Shown piece after piece: positions 46,266 through 55,881 of a DNA stretch of 64,000 nt; positions within the stretch are counted from its first letter, which is position 1, and every line of letters begins with the position of its first letter. A program made the position numbers and the translations under genes. The notes under the pieces are model-generated. The model saw only the letters and a program-made list of their open reading frames with translations. It made no database searches and was not told where the DNA came from. The DNA is from Steroidobacter denitrificans (GTDB lineage Bacteria > Pseudomonadota > Gammaproteobacteria > Steroidobacterales > Steroidobacteraceae), in the NCBI RefSeq assembly GCF_001579945.1, contig NZ_CP011971.1, positions 3,222,030 to 3,286,029 on the forward strand, in the 5' to 3' direction.

Positions 46266-46727
46266 TCACTCGAATTTGAACTTGCCTTTCATGACCGCCC
46301 AATGCCCGGGGAAGGAGCAGAAAAAGGTGTAATCCCCTCCCTTCTTGAGGGCCGCCGTGGAAAACTTGATGCTCGTGCTCTCCCCACCGCCGACGAGTTT
46401 GGTGTGCGCCAGCACACGTGCATCGCCCTTCGGCACATAGTTTGCGGCCGGACCTGCGGAAGCACCCGCGGTCGCTACCGCCTGGAAGGCGGATGTTTCC
46501 GTCAACACCCAATTATGCCCCATGGCCGCAACCGGCAGTTTACCCGCGTGTTTGAGCGTCAGATTGACCTCGGTGCAATCTGCAGCTACGGCGATCTCCG
46601 CCTTGTCGAACTTCATCCGGTCATCGCCTTCGATGGTGACATCGCAGGTCTTGGCCATGGCCATCGAGCTGACGGCGGTCAGCAGGCTGGCGGCAATCGC
46701 AATGCGGGCAGATCGTGAATTGAGCAT
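46266..46727 (-). CDS. azu: Azurin (blue copper protein)
   Basis: Periplasmic type 1 copper electron carrier of 153 residues: a signal peptide (ARIAIAASLLTAVSSMAMA), then CDVTIEGDDRMKFDK. Copper ligands are the His of AMGHNWVL and Cys-His-Met in CSFPGHWAVM, with the Cys of the disulfide at the mature N-terminus. Azurins carry electrons to nitrite reductase, oxidases or from quinohaemoproteins; the PQQ dehydrogenase 8 kb away is a possible partner (inference). ATG at 46727. Confidence 0.95.
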   Translation of the reverse strand: MLNSRSARIAIAASLLTAVSSMAMAKTCDVTIEGDDRMKFDKAEIAVAADCTEVNLTLKHAGKLPVAAMGHNWVLTETSAFQAVATAGASAGPAANYVPKGDARVLAHTKLVGGGESTSIKFSTAALKKGGDYTFFCSFPGHWAVMKGKFKFE

Positions 46728-46924
46728 GTGAACACCTCGGTGTGGGAAATGAGTTCTGATTCTACGCGGTCTCGTGTGCATTGCCGGGACCGACGTCTTT
46801 GCATTCAAGACTGAATATCCACCTTCATAATCGTACAAGACACCTGCGGCCATCTAATCGCAGGTTGACTGAATGCCGCGTGAATGCGTCATTCACCCGT
46901 ACCACGACCGGCAGGAAACGCAAC

Positions 46925-47353
46925 TCAGCGGTTCGCCGCCTCCAGTGCCGCCAGCCGCTGACGCAGGGAATGCTCCTCCTGCCATCGCTGCGTCTCATCT
47001 CGAACCGTCGCCACGATCAGCCGGTCCTGTCCGGCAGCGGACATCAAAGTCACCGTGAACGCAATGGACAAGGTATGACCATCCTTGTGCACAGCCGGGA
47101 CACGCAATACATCCGCACCATACTTCGTGACACCCGTGCGCATCACTTGGGCATAACCTTCCGCATGCCGCCGGCGCAAACGTTCCGGAATGATGATATC
47201 CAGGGCTTGCCTTACGGCCTCATCACGGCCATAGCCGAAAATGCGCTCCGCCGCCGCATTCCAAAAAACGATCGAGCCCACGGCGTCTGCCACAATGATC
47301 GCATCCGCCGCTGCTTCCACGAACTGATCTGGATCAAATAATGAACGATTCAA
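46925..47353 (-). CDS. Single PAS-domain protein
   Basis: About 142 residues, a lone PAS sensor: DQFVEAAADAIIVADAVGSIVFWNAAAERIFGYGRDEAV, then IIPERLRRRHAEGYAQVMRTG and a PAC-like end, followed by a short coiled coil (EEHSLRQRLAALEAAN). No output domain. I chose a TTG at 47353 with GGGAG 5 nt upstream because upstream sequence shows no domain; ATGs at 47461 and 47524 are alternatives. Signal and partner unknown. Confidence 0.72.
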   Translation of the reverse strand: MNRSLFDPDQFVEAAADAIIVADAVGSIVFWNAAAERIFGYGRDEAVRQALDIIIPERLRRRHAEGYAQVMRTGVTKYGADVLRVPAVHKDGHTLSIAFTVTLMSAAGQDRLIVATVRDETQRWQEEHSLRQRLAALEAANR

Positions 47354-47564
47354 TACTGCTCCCTTTGCTTGACATCCCTCAGTCCAGCGCTCTTTTTCAC
47401 GAGGGCTCCCAGTATCGATCGATGCTCTGGACGGCGCATCCGCAAAGTCCGCGGCCTTCATGCGCCGCGCCGATACAAGCCCCGATGGATGGGATACCGC
47501 CATTCGACGGTAATTCTCCGCCATGGGGCGACGGCATTCAGCAGCCTATTTATAGACATCCATA

Positions 47565-47591
47565 TATTTATTGACATACCGTCAATGAATA
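47565..47591. promoter_or_regulatory. Operator-like palindrome before the tetR gene
   Basis: TATTTATTGAC (47565-47575), a 5-nt spacer and GTCAATGAATA (47581-47591): 11-bp arms with one mismatch, 14 nt before the TetR start codon. Likely autoregulatory operator for the efflux operon. Confidence 0.65.
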
Positions 47592-47605
47592 AATAGCATT
47601 TCAGA

Positions 47606-48463
47606 ATGTCTTATATCGATAGGCGTCGACAGGAGGAAAAAGACCGCCGGCGCAATGAAATCGTCACTGCGGCCGAAGAAATGTATCTGGAACTGGGTTG
47701 GGATGCGGTGACGATGGACGGTATCGCGCGCCGCGCAAGGCTCAGCCGCGCCCTGGTGTACGTGTACTTCAAGGACAAGCACGATCTGCATTTCGCCATC
47801 GTCCTGCGTGCTCTGGACATTTTGCGCGGGCGGTTCGAAACCGCTATCGGCCAGGCGTGCACCGGCCTCGAAAAGATCGAGGCGATCGGGCGTGCCTACT
47901 TGGCTTTCGCTCAGGAATACCCGCACTATTTCGCTGCCTGTGCGCGCCTGGAGGCCCAGGCTCCTCACCCATCCTCGAGTCCGCCCACTCCAGCCGCCCC
48001 GTCGCCAGGCAGCCAGCCGCCTGTACATCGCCTGCAGGACGCCTTCGCCCCGCATACGCCGATCCAGGTTTCATCTTCGCGACTGCAGACCCAGGCCGCC
48101 GCCGTTGTCCAGACACCCGAGAACACCGGCGTCGATCCACGGCAGATCTCGATGTTCGAAGCGAGCCGGCCGATACACGAAATCGTGGTTGCCGTGCTTG
48201 GCGACGGCCAGCGCGACGGCACGATTCGCCAGGATATCGGTGACCTGGTGGTGACTTCACATGTGTTATGGGGATTCACCCACGGAACGATTCAAATTGC
48301 GATTACCAAGGCCGCGCAACTAGCCGAGGCGGGCATCAGCGCGGCACGGCTGATCGAACACGCCGTGGCCCTGACCCTGAAGATGCTGACGAATACGCAA
48401 ACTTCTCGCCCCGTTGACCTGTCCTTCGCGGAATCCGGCCACGAAACGTTCACCGATCCCTGA
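47606..48463 (+). CDS. TetR-family repressor of the adjacent efflux operon
   Basis: 285 residues. The N-terminal HTH (RRRNEIVTAAEEMYLELGWDAVTMDGIARRARLSRALVYVYFKDK) is standard. A Pro/Ser/Gln-rich insertion of about 60 residues (HPSSSPPTPAAPSPGSQPP and on) interrupts the ligand domain near residue 120, making it longer than the family norm of about 200. It is the first gene before tolC-like, adaptor and RND genes on the same strand, so it most likely controls them. Confidence 0.88.
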   Translation: MSYIDRRRQEEKDRRRNEIVTAAEEMYLELGWDAVTMDGIARRARLSRALVYVYFKDKHDLHFAIVLRALDILRGRFETAIGQACTGLEKIEAIGRAYLAFAQEYPHYFAACARLEAQAPHPSSSPPTPAAPSPGSQPPVHRLQDAFAPHTPIQVSSSRLQTQAAAVVQTPENTGVDPRQISMFEASRPIHEIVVAVLGDGQRDGTIRQDIGDLVVTSHVLWGFTHGTIQIAITKAAQLAEAGISAARLIEHAVALTLKMLTNTQTSRPVDLSFAESGHETFTDP

Positions 48464-48494
48464 CGGAATTCAACATAAACGACGATCAAGACGG

Positions 48495-50042
48495 ATGAAT
48501 ACCGACATCCGCCGGAAAAAGAATCCCGCACAGCCTGCCGGAGTGCACATGCCCCACCGGCGCATCGGACCGATACGACCGCGCACCCCCCTGTATGCAG
48601 GCTGTATCATCGCCGCGCTTGGCCTCCTTGCAAACCTCCGCCCGGCGAATGCCCAGGATGTGCGAACGAATGCATCGCGAACGGCGGCACCGTTCACGGG
48701 CGAGCAGGCGGTCTTCGACCAGCAGCTCGAGCGCTATGTCGCGCAAGGACTGCACAGCAACCTCGCCTTGCGCGATGAATCACTCGAGGTCGAGAAGGCC
48801 GTGCAGGCACTCGCTGCCGCCCGCGCCCGATACCTGCCGGAGCTGTCATTGCAGGCGCGCTACACACGCGCCCAGGGCGGCCGTGAATTCGAGATACCCA
48901 TCGGCACGGCGCTCAACCCCGTGTACTCCACCCTCAACGACCTATTGGAGGCGCAGGACCAGCCCGCCCCATTCCCTCGCATCGAGGATACGACGGTAAA
49001 ATTCCTGCGCAGCGAAGAACAGGACACTCGTCTGGTCGCGCGCCAGCCCCTATATGCACCTGCCCTGCCCGCCGCCGTGCGCGCCCAGCGCGCCCTGCTG
49101 GACGCGCGCCGTTTCAATCGTATGGCACTCGCCCGCGCCCTGCGCCGCGACATCACCCTCGCCTACATCGCCTGGCTCAAGGCGCGCAACTCCAGCGGTA
49201 TCGTGGCTGCCTCGCAGGCATTGCTGAGCGAAAACCTGCGCGTCAACGAGTCGTTGTACAAAAACGGCAGGATCACCGAGGACCAAGTCCTGCGCGCCCA
49301 GGCGGAATTGCTCGAAGTGCAGCAGCAACGAAGTGAAATGGACAATCTCACGACCCGGGCACGGAGTTTGTTCAATTTCCTGCTGAACCGCGACTTGCGC
49401 GAGCCCATCATGCCCAGTGCCGCCCCCGCCAACCCTGCGGCAACAATCGCCGCTGTGGAGTTGCTGTGGTCTGCAGCACTGGAACGCAGACCGGAAATCT
49501 CCCGTCTCGAGGAACTGCGTCAGGCCAGTGAAGCGCGATTAAACGTCGCGCGCAAACAAAGATGGCCGGTCTTGTCGCTGGGTCTGGACGCCGGCACGCA
49601 GGGCGAGGAATACCGCTTCGGCGACGGCTACAACTTCGGCACCGTCTCGTTGATCTTCACCTGGAAACTGTTCGACGGCGGCGGCGACTCGGCGCGCGTG
49701 CATCAGGCGCGCGCCGAGCAACGTCAACTGGTGCTGCGCCAGGAAGGCATTGCGCAACAGATTCGCCTGGAAGTGCAGCAGGCTCATGATCGCCTGGTCA
49801 GCGCACATGAGTCGCTCGCCACCGCCGAGGCGCGTAGTCAGGCTGCACGTGCCGGCTTCCGTATCGCCAGCCGTAAACGCGACGAAGGTGTCATCAATCA
49901 GGTGGAATTCATCGACGCTCGCAGTGCATTGACCCGTGCCGAACTCAATTTGAACCTCACCCGCTTCGAGGTGCTGGAACGCCGCGCCGAACTCGAATAT
50001 GCGACCTCGGCAGGCGACATTCCGCTCGATCCTGGAACCTGA
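48495..50042 (+). CDS. TolC-family outer-membrane efflux channel
   Basis: 515 residues from the ATG at 48495. A signal region (AGCIIAALGLLANLRPANAQ) precedes two outer-membrane efflux-protein repeats with long alpha-helical hairpins (VEKAVQALAAARARYLPELSLQARY; ITEDQVLRAQAELLEVQQQRSEMD; second repeat from RPEISRLEELRQASEARLNVARKQRWP). The next gene begins 3 nt after its stop. Confidence 0.92.
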   Translation: MNTDIRRKKNPAQPAGVHMPHRRIGPIRPRTPLYAGCIIAALGLLANLRPANAQDVRTNASRTAAPFTGEQAVFDQQLERYVAQGLHSNLALRDESLEVEKAVQALAAARARYLPELSLQARYTRAQGGREFEIPIGTALNPVYSTLNDLLEAQDQPAPFPRIEDTTVKFLRSEEQDTRLVARQPLYAPALPAAVRAQRALLDARRFNRMALARALRRDITLAYIAWLKARNSSGIVAASQALLSENLRVNESLYKNGRITEDQVLRAQAELLEVQQQRSEMDNLTTRARSLFNFLLNRDLREPIMPSAAPANPAATIAAVELLWSAALERRPEISRLEELRQASEARLNVARKQRWPVLSLGLDAGTQGEEYRFGDGYNFGTVSLIFTWKLFDGGGDSARVHQARAEQRQLVLRQEGIAQQIRLEVQQAHDRLVSAHESLATAEARSQAARAGFRIASRKRDEGVINQVEFIDARSALTRAELNLNLTRFEVLERRAELEYATSAGDIPLDPGT

Positions 50043-50044
50043 TC

Positions 50045-51208
50045 ATGCATGACGACATCGATTCCGTGGCGGCGCCGTTCGAGCATGCGGCGACTTCATT
50101 CGCCGGCCGGCAACGACGGCGGAGTATGCCGGGGGCGTTGATGCCGGTGATAGTGGGCGTCGTCTTGTCCCTGTCCGGCTGCGGGCGCGATGCGACATTG
50201 AACGACGCAGCGGAAAGTACGCCAGTACGTGTTGTTCTTGCGGCCACCGGCCCCGCCACTGCGACGATACGCTCGCACGGACTGATTGCGAATCGAGACC
50301 AGGTTCGCCTGGCGTTCAAGATCAGCGGCATCGTCCGTGAAATCACCGTCGTGGAAGGCGCTCAGGTCCGTCGCGGCCAGAAACTAGCCGTGCTGGAACA
50401 GACCGAGATCGATGCGCAAGTGGAACAGGCGCGCCAGGAACACGACAAGGCACAACGGGATTTGAACCGCGGAAAGCGCCTGCATGCCGATCAAGTCATC
50501 AGCCTGGAACAGTTGCAGGATCTTCGCACACGGGCGGCGATAGCCAGGGCCGCACTCAAGACGGCACGATTCAATCGAACCCATGCGGTAATCGTCGCAC
50601 CACGCGATGGCACCATTCTGCACAAGCTGGCTGAGGAACGCGAGATGGTATCGGCGGGCGAACCCGTCTTGATACTGGGCACGCAGGACGAAGGCTACAT
50701 CGTGAATGCCGGCCTGGCCGACCGCGAGATCGTGCAGGTGAAATACGGCGATGTCGCGCAAGTTCGCCTGGATGCCCTCCCGGAAGCGTTGCTCACCGGC
50801 ACGGTGACCCAGATTGCCGCTGCAGCGGATCCATCCGGCGGTCTGTTTCGCATCGAGGTGTCGCTCGCGCCGAACGAATTACCGCTGCGCAGCGGCATGG
50901 TTGCCCGCCTCGCAATCGTACCCTCCTCCGCGCATGCCGGCGAGCGGGTCTATGTACCGATCGGTGCGATCATCGAAGGTCGCGGCCACGATGCGCATGT
51001 TTTCGTGCTGGAACCTGGCGAAAAAAACACAGCCGGTGCGCAGGCGCACCGCCGCAAGGTTCGTATCGCCTTCATCGAGGGCGAAGAAGTGGCACTCGCC
51101 GACGGCTTGTCCGCTGGTGAACATGTGATCACCGACGGAGCCGCCTATCTCGAGGACGGTGCCGCCGTTTACATAGTCGGCCCGGAGTCTCCGGGAGCCG
51201 CTCCATGA
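50045..51208 (+). CDS. RND efflux periplasmic adaptor (membrane fusion lipoprotein)
   Basis: 387 residues. A lipobox (LSLSGC) marks a lipoprotein. A lipoyl/barrel-sandwich hybrid domain flanks a coiled-coil hairpin (EQTEIDAQVEQARQEHDKAQRDLNRGKRLHADQVISLEQLQDLRTRAAIARAALKTAR), followed by beta-barrel and membrane-proximal parts. Links the RND pump to the TolC-like channel. Overlaps the pump gene by 4 nt. Confidence 0.93.
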   Translation: MHDDIDSVAAPFEHAATSFAGRQRRRSMPGALMPVIVGVVLSLSGCGRDATLNDAAESTPVRVVLAATGPATATIRSHGLIANRDQVRLAFKISGIVREITVVEGAQVRRGQKLAVLEQTEIDAQVEQARQEHDKAQRDLNRGKRLHADQVISLEQLQDLRTRAAIARAALKTARFNRTHAVIVAPRDGTILHKLAEEREMVSAGEPVLILGTQDEGYIVNAGLADREIVQVKYGDVAQVRLDALPEALLTGTVTQIAAAADPSGGLFRIEVSLAPNELPLRSGMVARLAIVPSSAHAGERVYVPIGAIIEGRGHDAHVFVLEPGEKNTAGAQAHRRKVRIAFIEGEEVALADGLSAGEHVITDGAAYLEDGAAVYIVGPESPGAAP

Positions 51209-54200
51209 GTTTTCTGGAGTTTCCGATACGACGCTACCAATTCACCCTGGTGGCATTCGCGATGCTGGTGGCGCTGGGCATCACCTCATTCCTGAACATC
51301 CCGCGCCAGGAGGATCCCTATTTTCCCTTGGCCGCGTTCCAGATCACCGCCATCTACCCGGGCGCCGAGCCCCAGGACGTGGAACGCCGGATCGCCAAGC
51401 CGATCGAGGATCGCCTCAGCGAATTAGACGATCTCAAGTCGGTGGAATCGCACAGCAAGGACGGCGTCGCCGTCATTCTCGCCGAGTTTTACAGTCTCGT
51501 GGACGCGGACAGGAAATACGACGAAGTCGTGCGAGAGATCAATGCGCTGCGTGTACTGCTGCCGCCGGAGCTGGCGAAGCTGGAAATTCGCAAGATCAAT
51601 CCTGGCCTGGTCAACATTGTGCAATTTGCTCTGGTTTCCGCAGATGCGTCCTACCGTGAACTCGAGGATCAGGCGCGCAATCTCAAGGACACACTCAAAT
51701 CTGTCGATGGCGTACGTACGGCCGAGACCTGGGCCTATCCGCCACGGGAGCTGCGCATCGCGCTGGACCTGCCGCGCATGGCCGAGTTGCAGCTGAATTC
51801 GGAACAGGTACTGCAGGCACTGCAAGGCGCCAATGCGAACGTGCCAGGCGGCTCGATCGACATCGGCAGCCGCAATTTTACCCTGAAGACCTCGGGAAGC
51901 TATAAATCCTTGGAAGAAGTACGCGACACGGTCGTGGCGGTCACGCAGCACCGCATGGTACGAGTTCGCGATATCGCCGAGGTCAGCTGGAACACTCAGG
52001 AACATGGCTACGTCGGCCGCTACAACGGACAGCGCGCCGTATTCGTCACTGCGAATCAGAAGGACAGCTACAATATCTTCGGCGTTCGCGATCGCATCCT
52101 GGAAGCCGCACAGCAGTTCCAGGAGCAACTGCCCAGGCATATTCGCCTGGAACTGGGTTTCGATCAATCGCGCAACGTAGCCAGTCGTCTCAATCGCTTG
52201 TCGGCCGATTTCGCCATCGCGATCGCACTGGTTGCCATCACCTTGTTGCCGCTGGGTCTGCGCGCTGCGGGTGTGGTGATGATTTCCATTCCGCTGTCGC
52301 TCGCCATCGGCATCTCGATATTACATTTTCTAGGTTACTCGCTGAATCAGATCTCGATCGCGGGTTTCGTCGTGGCGCTAGGCCTGCTGGTGGATGATTC
52401 CATCGTGGTAGTCGAGAACATCGCCCGCTTCCTGCGTGCCGGCCATTCACGCGTCCAGGCGGCCGTGCTGGCAACGAAACAAATCTTCCAGGCCATCGTC
52501 GGCTGTACAGCGACGATCATGTTCGCGTTTCTGCCGCTGATGCTGCTCACCGGAAACGCCGGCAAGTTCATCCGAGTGTTGCCGACGACCGTCGTGGCCA
52601 CCGTCGCCGCATCCCTGCTCGTAGCTCTGACGATCATTCCTTTCCTGGCCAGCCGCATGCTGAGCGGACACCAGGCGCCCGAGGGAAACCGCGTATTGCA
52701 GGCGCTGACCCAAGGTATCCACCGGTTTTACCAGCCGCTGTTGCATCGTGCGCTGGCGCGCCCGCGCTGGACGGTGTGGGGCTCGCTGGCGGTCTGTCTT
52801 GCCGTGATGCTCATCGTCGCCGGCATCATCGGCTTCAGCCTGTTTCCGAAGGCCGATACACCGCATTTCCTGGTCGTGGTCGAGACTCCCGACGGCAGCA
52901 GCCTGGCCGAAACCGACAAGGCGCTGCGCTTCGTGGAAGCAAGGTTGCAGGACATGCCGCAGGTGGATTGGTTTTTCACTAATCTGGGGCATGGCAACCC
53001 CCAGATCTATTACAACGAGATGGGGAACGAAGGTGACGCCAGCTATGGTGACATATTCGTCAGGCTGACATCCTATGACACCCGGAAAACACCTCGCTTG
53101 CTGGACGAACTTCGCCAAAGACTCGCCCACTACCCGAATGCGCGTATTTACGTGCGGGAATTCCAGAACGGTCCGCCGATCACCGCGCCGATCGCAATTC
53201 GGGTCATCGGCCACGATCTGGATAGGCTGTATGCACTGGCTGCGCAGGTGGAAAAACTGGTTGCCGCGACACCGGGGACGCGTGACGTGGAAAACCCGGT
53301 GCGCATCCAGCGCACCAACCTGAAGCTGGAGGTGGATGCCCAGAAAGCGGCTCTGCTCGGCGTCTCCACGGCAGAACTCGATCGCGCCACACGTCTTGCC
53401 GTCGCCGGTCTTCCTGCCGGACGTTATCAGGATCTGGACGGCGAACAATATGACATCGTGCTGCGCTCACCCATGAATGCTCGAGCGAGCCTCACGGCGC
53501 TGGAACAAGTGCGTGTAGCGACTTCGACCGGGCAAACCTTGCCGCTGAGCCAGTTGGCAGACTTGCAATTCAGCGCCGCGCCTACGCGGATCCATCGCTA
53601 CAACCGCGATCGCGCCGTGGTGATCAGCGCGGAAGTGCGCAGCGGCTACAACACCGACAAGGTCACCGGTGCCGTGCTGCAGCGACTGAACCAGATGGAA
53701 TGGCCGCGCGGCTATCACTATGTACCGGGCGGCGAATTGGAGTCACGCACCGAAAGCTTCGACGGCCTGCAATCGGCGACCATCATCGCCCTGCTCGGTA
53801 TCATCGCGGTCCTGGTACTCGAATTCGGCAGCTTCAAGAGCACGTTGATCGTGCTCACCGTCGTACCGTTCGGTATCGCCGGCGGTATCGTCATGCTGGC
53901 ACTGACGGGTTATTCCATTTCGTTCACCGCCACGATCGGCTTTATCGCGCTGCTCGGCATCGAGACCAAGAATTCCATTCTGCTGGTGGATTTCACCAAC
54001 CGTTTACGCGCCGACGGCGTGCCGCTCGACGAGGCGATCGAACGGGCGGGAGAGATCCGCTTTCTGCCCATCCTGCTCACCAGTGCGACCGCGATCGGCG
54101 GCCTGATGCCGCTGGCGCTGCAAAATTCCGGCATGTACTCGCCCTTGGCCTGGGTGATCATCGGAGGATTGATCTCCTCCACCTTCGTCGCTCGCATCGT

Positions 54201-54285
54201 CACGCCGGTGGTCTACAAGCTCATTCCGCCGGCGATCGCAATGAATCCGCACCGGGGCTTGGCGGACACTGCCGTCCTTCGATAG
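51205..54285 (+). CDS. RND efflux pump permease (AcrB/MexF-like superfamily)
   Basis: Proton-driven tripartite pump of 1026 residues. The proton-relay Asp pair is in helix 4 (GLLVDDSIVVVENIARF); the first helix is YQFTLVAFAMLVALGITSF; the C-terminal half repeats the plan (GLQSATIIALLGIIAVLVLEFG..., FIALLGIETKNSILLVDF). Substrate unknown. Last gene of TetR-TolC-adaptor-pump. Confidence 0.94.
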   Translation: MSFLEFPIRRYQFTLVAFAMLVALGITSFLNIPRQEDPYFPLAAFQITAIYPGAEPQDVERRIAKPIEDRLSELDDLKSVESHSKDGVAVILAEFYSLVDADRKYDEVVREINALRVLLPPELAKLEIRKINPGLVNIVQFALVSADASYRELEDQARNLKDTLKSVDGVRTAETWAYPPRELRIALDLPRMAELQLNSEQVLQALQGANANVPGGSIDIGSRNFTLKTSGSYKSLEEVRDTVVAVTQHRMVRVRDIAEVSWNTQEHGYVGRYNGQRAVFVTANQKDSYNIFGVRDRILEAAQQFQEQLPRHIRLELGFDQSRNVASRLNRLSADFAIAIALVAITLLPLGLRAAGVVMISIPLSLAIGISILHFLGYSLNQISIAGFVVALGLLVDDSIVVVENIARFLRAGHSRVQAAVLATKQIFQAIVGCTATIMFAFLPLMLLTGNAGKFIRVLPTTVVATVAASLLVALTIIPFLASRMLSGHQAPEGNRVLQALTQGIHRFYQPLLHRALARPRWTVWGSLAVCLAVMLIVAGIIGFSLFPKADTPHFLVVVETPDGSSLAETDKALRFVEARLQDMPQVDWFFTNLGHGNPQIYYNEMGNEGDASYGDIFVRLTSYDTRKTPRLLDELRQRLAHYPNARIYVREFQNGPPITAPIAIRVIGHDLDRLYALAAQVEKLVAATPGTRDVENPVRIQRTNLKLEVDAQKAALLGVSTAELDRATRLAVAGLPAGRYQDLDGEQYDIVLRSPMNARASLTALEQVRVATSTGQTLPLSQLADLQFSAAPTRIHRYNRDRAVVISAEVRSGYNTDKVTGAVLQRLNQMEWPRGYHYVPGGELESRTESFDGLQSATIIALLGIIAVLVLEFGSFKSTLIVLTVVPFGIAGGIVMLALTGYSISFTATIGFIALLGIETKNSILLVDFTNRLRADGVPLDEAIERAGEIRFLPILLTSATAIGGLMPLALQNSGMYSPLAWVIIGGLISSTFVARIVTPVVYKLIPPAIAMNPHRGLADTAVLR

Positions 54286-54518
54286 TCCGACCCGCTGGAA
54301 TACTCGACCCTGCGTTCTTACCGGCGACGAAGCCGAACGTGAGGTCGTGCCGCTTGCCGACGCGGCGTGAGACGCTTCGATGAGGTTCGGCCTGGCAGTT
54401 GCAGGCCGGAGATCCACCTGCAGACGACAGGCCTGCAGAACAATCATCCAACGGCAAACCCCACTGCCGACCGCTGCTGCGAGGTTTACACTGACCAACC
54501 TCAGTCAGCGGGAGACCA

Positions 54519-55652
54519 GTGTTGAAAATCGAGACCATGGCGGTGCGGGTCGGGCGCGAGGTGGAGTCCACGACGGGTTCGGTGGCGCCGCCGATGTACC
54601 TGAGCACCACGTTCGAGCGCGACGCCGATGGCGCCTTCTCGCGTGGCTATTCTTACGCGCGATCCGGCAACCCTAGCCGGCGCGAACTGGAGGCGTGCAT
54701 TGCGGCGCTCGAAGGCGGCGCGGAGGCGGCGACATTTGCATCGGGTTCCGCCGCCTCGCTGGCGGTGTTCAGCCTGCTACGGCCCGGTCAGCACGTACTT
54801 GCGCCTATCCAGTCGTTTCACGGCACCGCCACCCAGCTGCGTGAAATCATCGCACCCTACGGCATCCAGCATACCTTTGTCGATATGATGAATCTCGATG
54901 CCGTCCGTGCCGCGCTGAGGGCGAACACGCGGCTGGTATGGATCGAGACCCCCTCCAATCCGATGCTGAATCTCAGCGACATCGAGGCGATCGCAGCATT
55001 GGCGCATGAACGCGATGCGATCGTCTGTTGTGACAACACTTTCGCGACACCGATCTGGCAGCGGCCCCTTGAACTTGGCGCCGACCTGGTGATGCATTCG
55101 AGTACGAAGTATTTCGGTGGGCATAGCGACCTCGTGGGCGGCGCCGTCGTCAGCCGCGACACGGGGGAACTGGCGAGCGCTCTGCGCTATTATCAGGAAA
55201 CCGCCGGCAACATACCCTCGCCATTCGACTGTTGGCTATTGAGGCGTAGCCTCACGACGCTCGCCTGTCGCGTGCGCACCCAGACCGATAATGCAGAACG
55301 CCTCGCCTCGTTCCTGAGTACGCATCCGGCGATCGAGCGTACCTTCTATCCCGGCCTGGAATCACATCCCGGGCATGCACTTGCGCGCCGGCAAATGCAC
55401 GGCGGATTCGGCGCCATGCTGTCCTTCTGCGTGCGCGGTGGCCGCGACCAGGCCATCGCCATCGCCGCACGCACACGGTTGTTCACCCGCGCCACCAGCC
55501 TCGGCGGCGTGGAATCGCTGATCGAGCATCGCGCCTCCATAGAAGGTCCGCATTCGGTGACGCCGCAGAATCTGCTACGCCTGTCCGTAGGACTCGAAAA
55601 CGCCGAAGACTTGATCGCCGATCTGGAGCAGGCACTGCACGCTCCGGCCTGA
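54519..55652 (+). CDS. Cys/Met-metabolism PLP enzyme (cystathionine gamma-synthase/lyase family)
   Basis: 377-residue fold-type I PLP enzyme. The PLP lysine is in SSTKYFGGHSDLVGG, with YSYARSGNPSRRELE and WIETPSNPMLNLSDI also typical. The family includes cystathionine synthase and lyase and methionine gamma-lyase, which cannot be separated here. A GTG start at 54519 has GGGAG upstream; an ATG at 54537 is an alternative. Confidence 0.88.
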   Translation: MLKIETMAVRVGREVESTTGSVAPPMYLSTTFERDADGAFSRGYSYARSGNPSRRELEACIAALEGGAEAATFASGSAASLAVFSLLRPGQHVLAPIQSFHGTATQLREIIAPYGIQHTFVDMMNLDAVRAALRANTRLVWIETPSNPMLNLSDIEAIAALAHERDAIVCCDNTFATPIWQRPLELGADLVMHSSTKYFGGHSDLVGGAVVSRDTGELASALRYYQETAGNIPSPFDCWLLRRSLTTLACRVRTQTDNAERLASFLSTHPAIERTFYPGLESHPGHALARRQMHGGFGAMLSFCVRGGRDQAIAIAARTRLFTRATSLGGVESLIEHRASIEGPHSVTPQNLLRLSVGLENAEDLIADLEQALHAPA

Positions 55653-55881
55653 GAATTCTGATGAACACTTGCCGGCGATCCACTCCCGCCGGCCACATCC
55701 ATGGGCGTCTTCAATGTCCTGGCTCGGAGCCGAGCTGTCGGCGGGTGGTTCGATCCGCCGAGCCTCAGGCCTTTGCAGGCATGTCGGCAGTCCGGATACC
55801 CACGTCTTATATAATTAATATTATCTTTATATACTCACCGGAATAACGTATTAATACTATGAATTAGTAAAATTATCCTTA

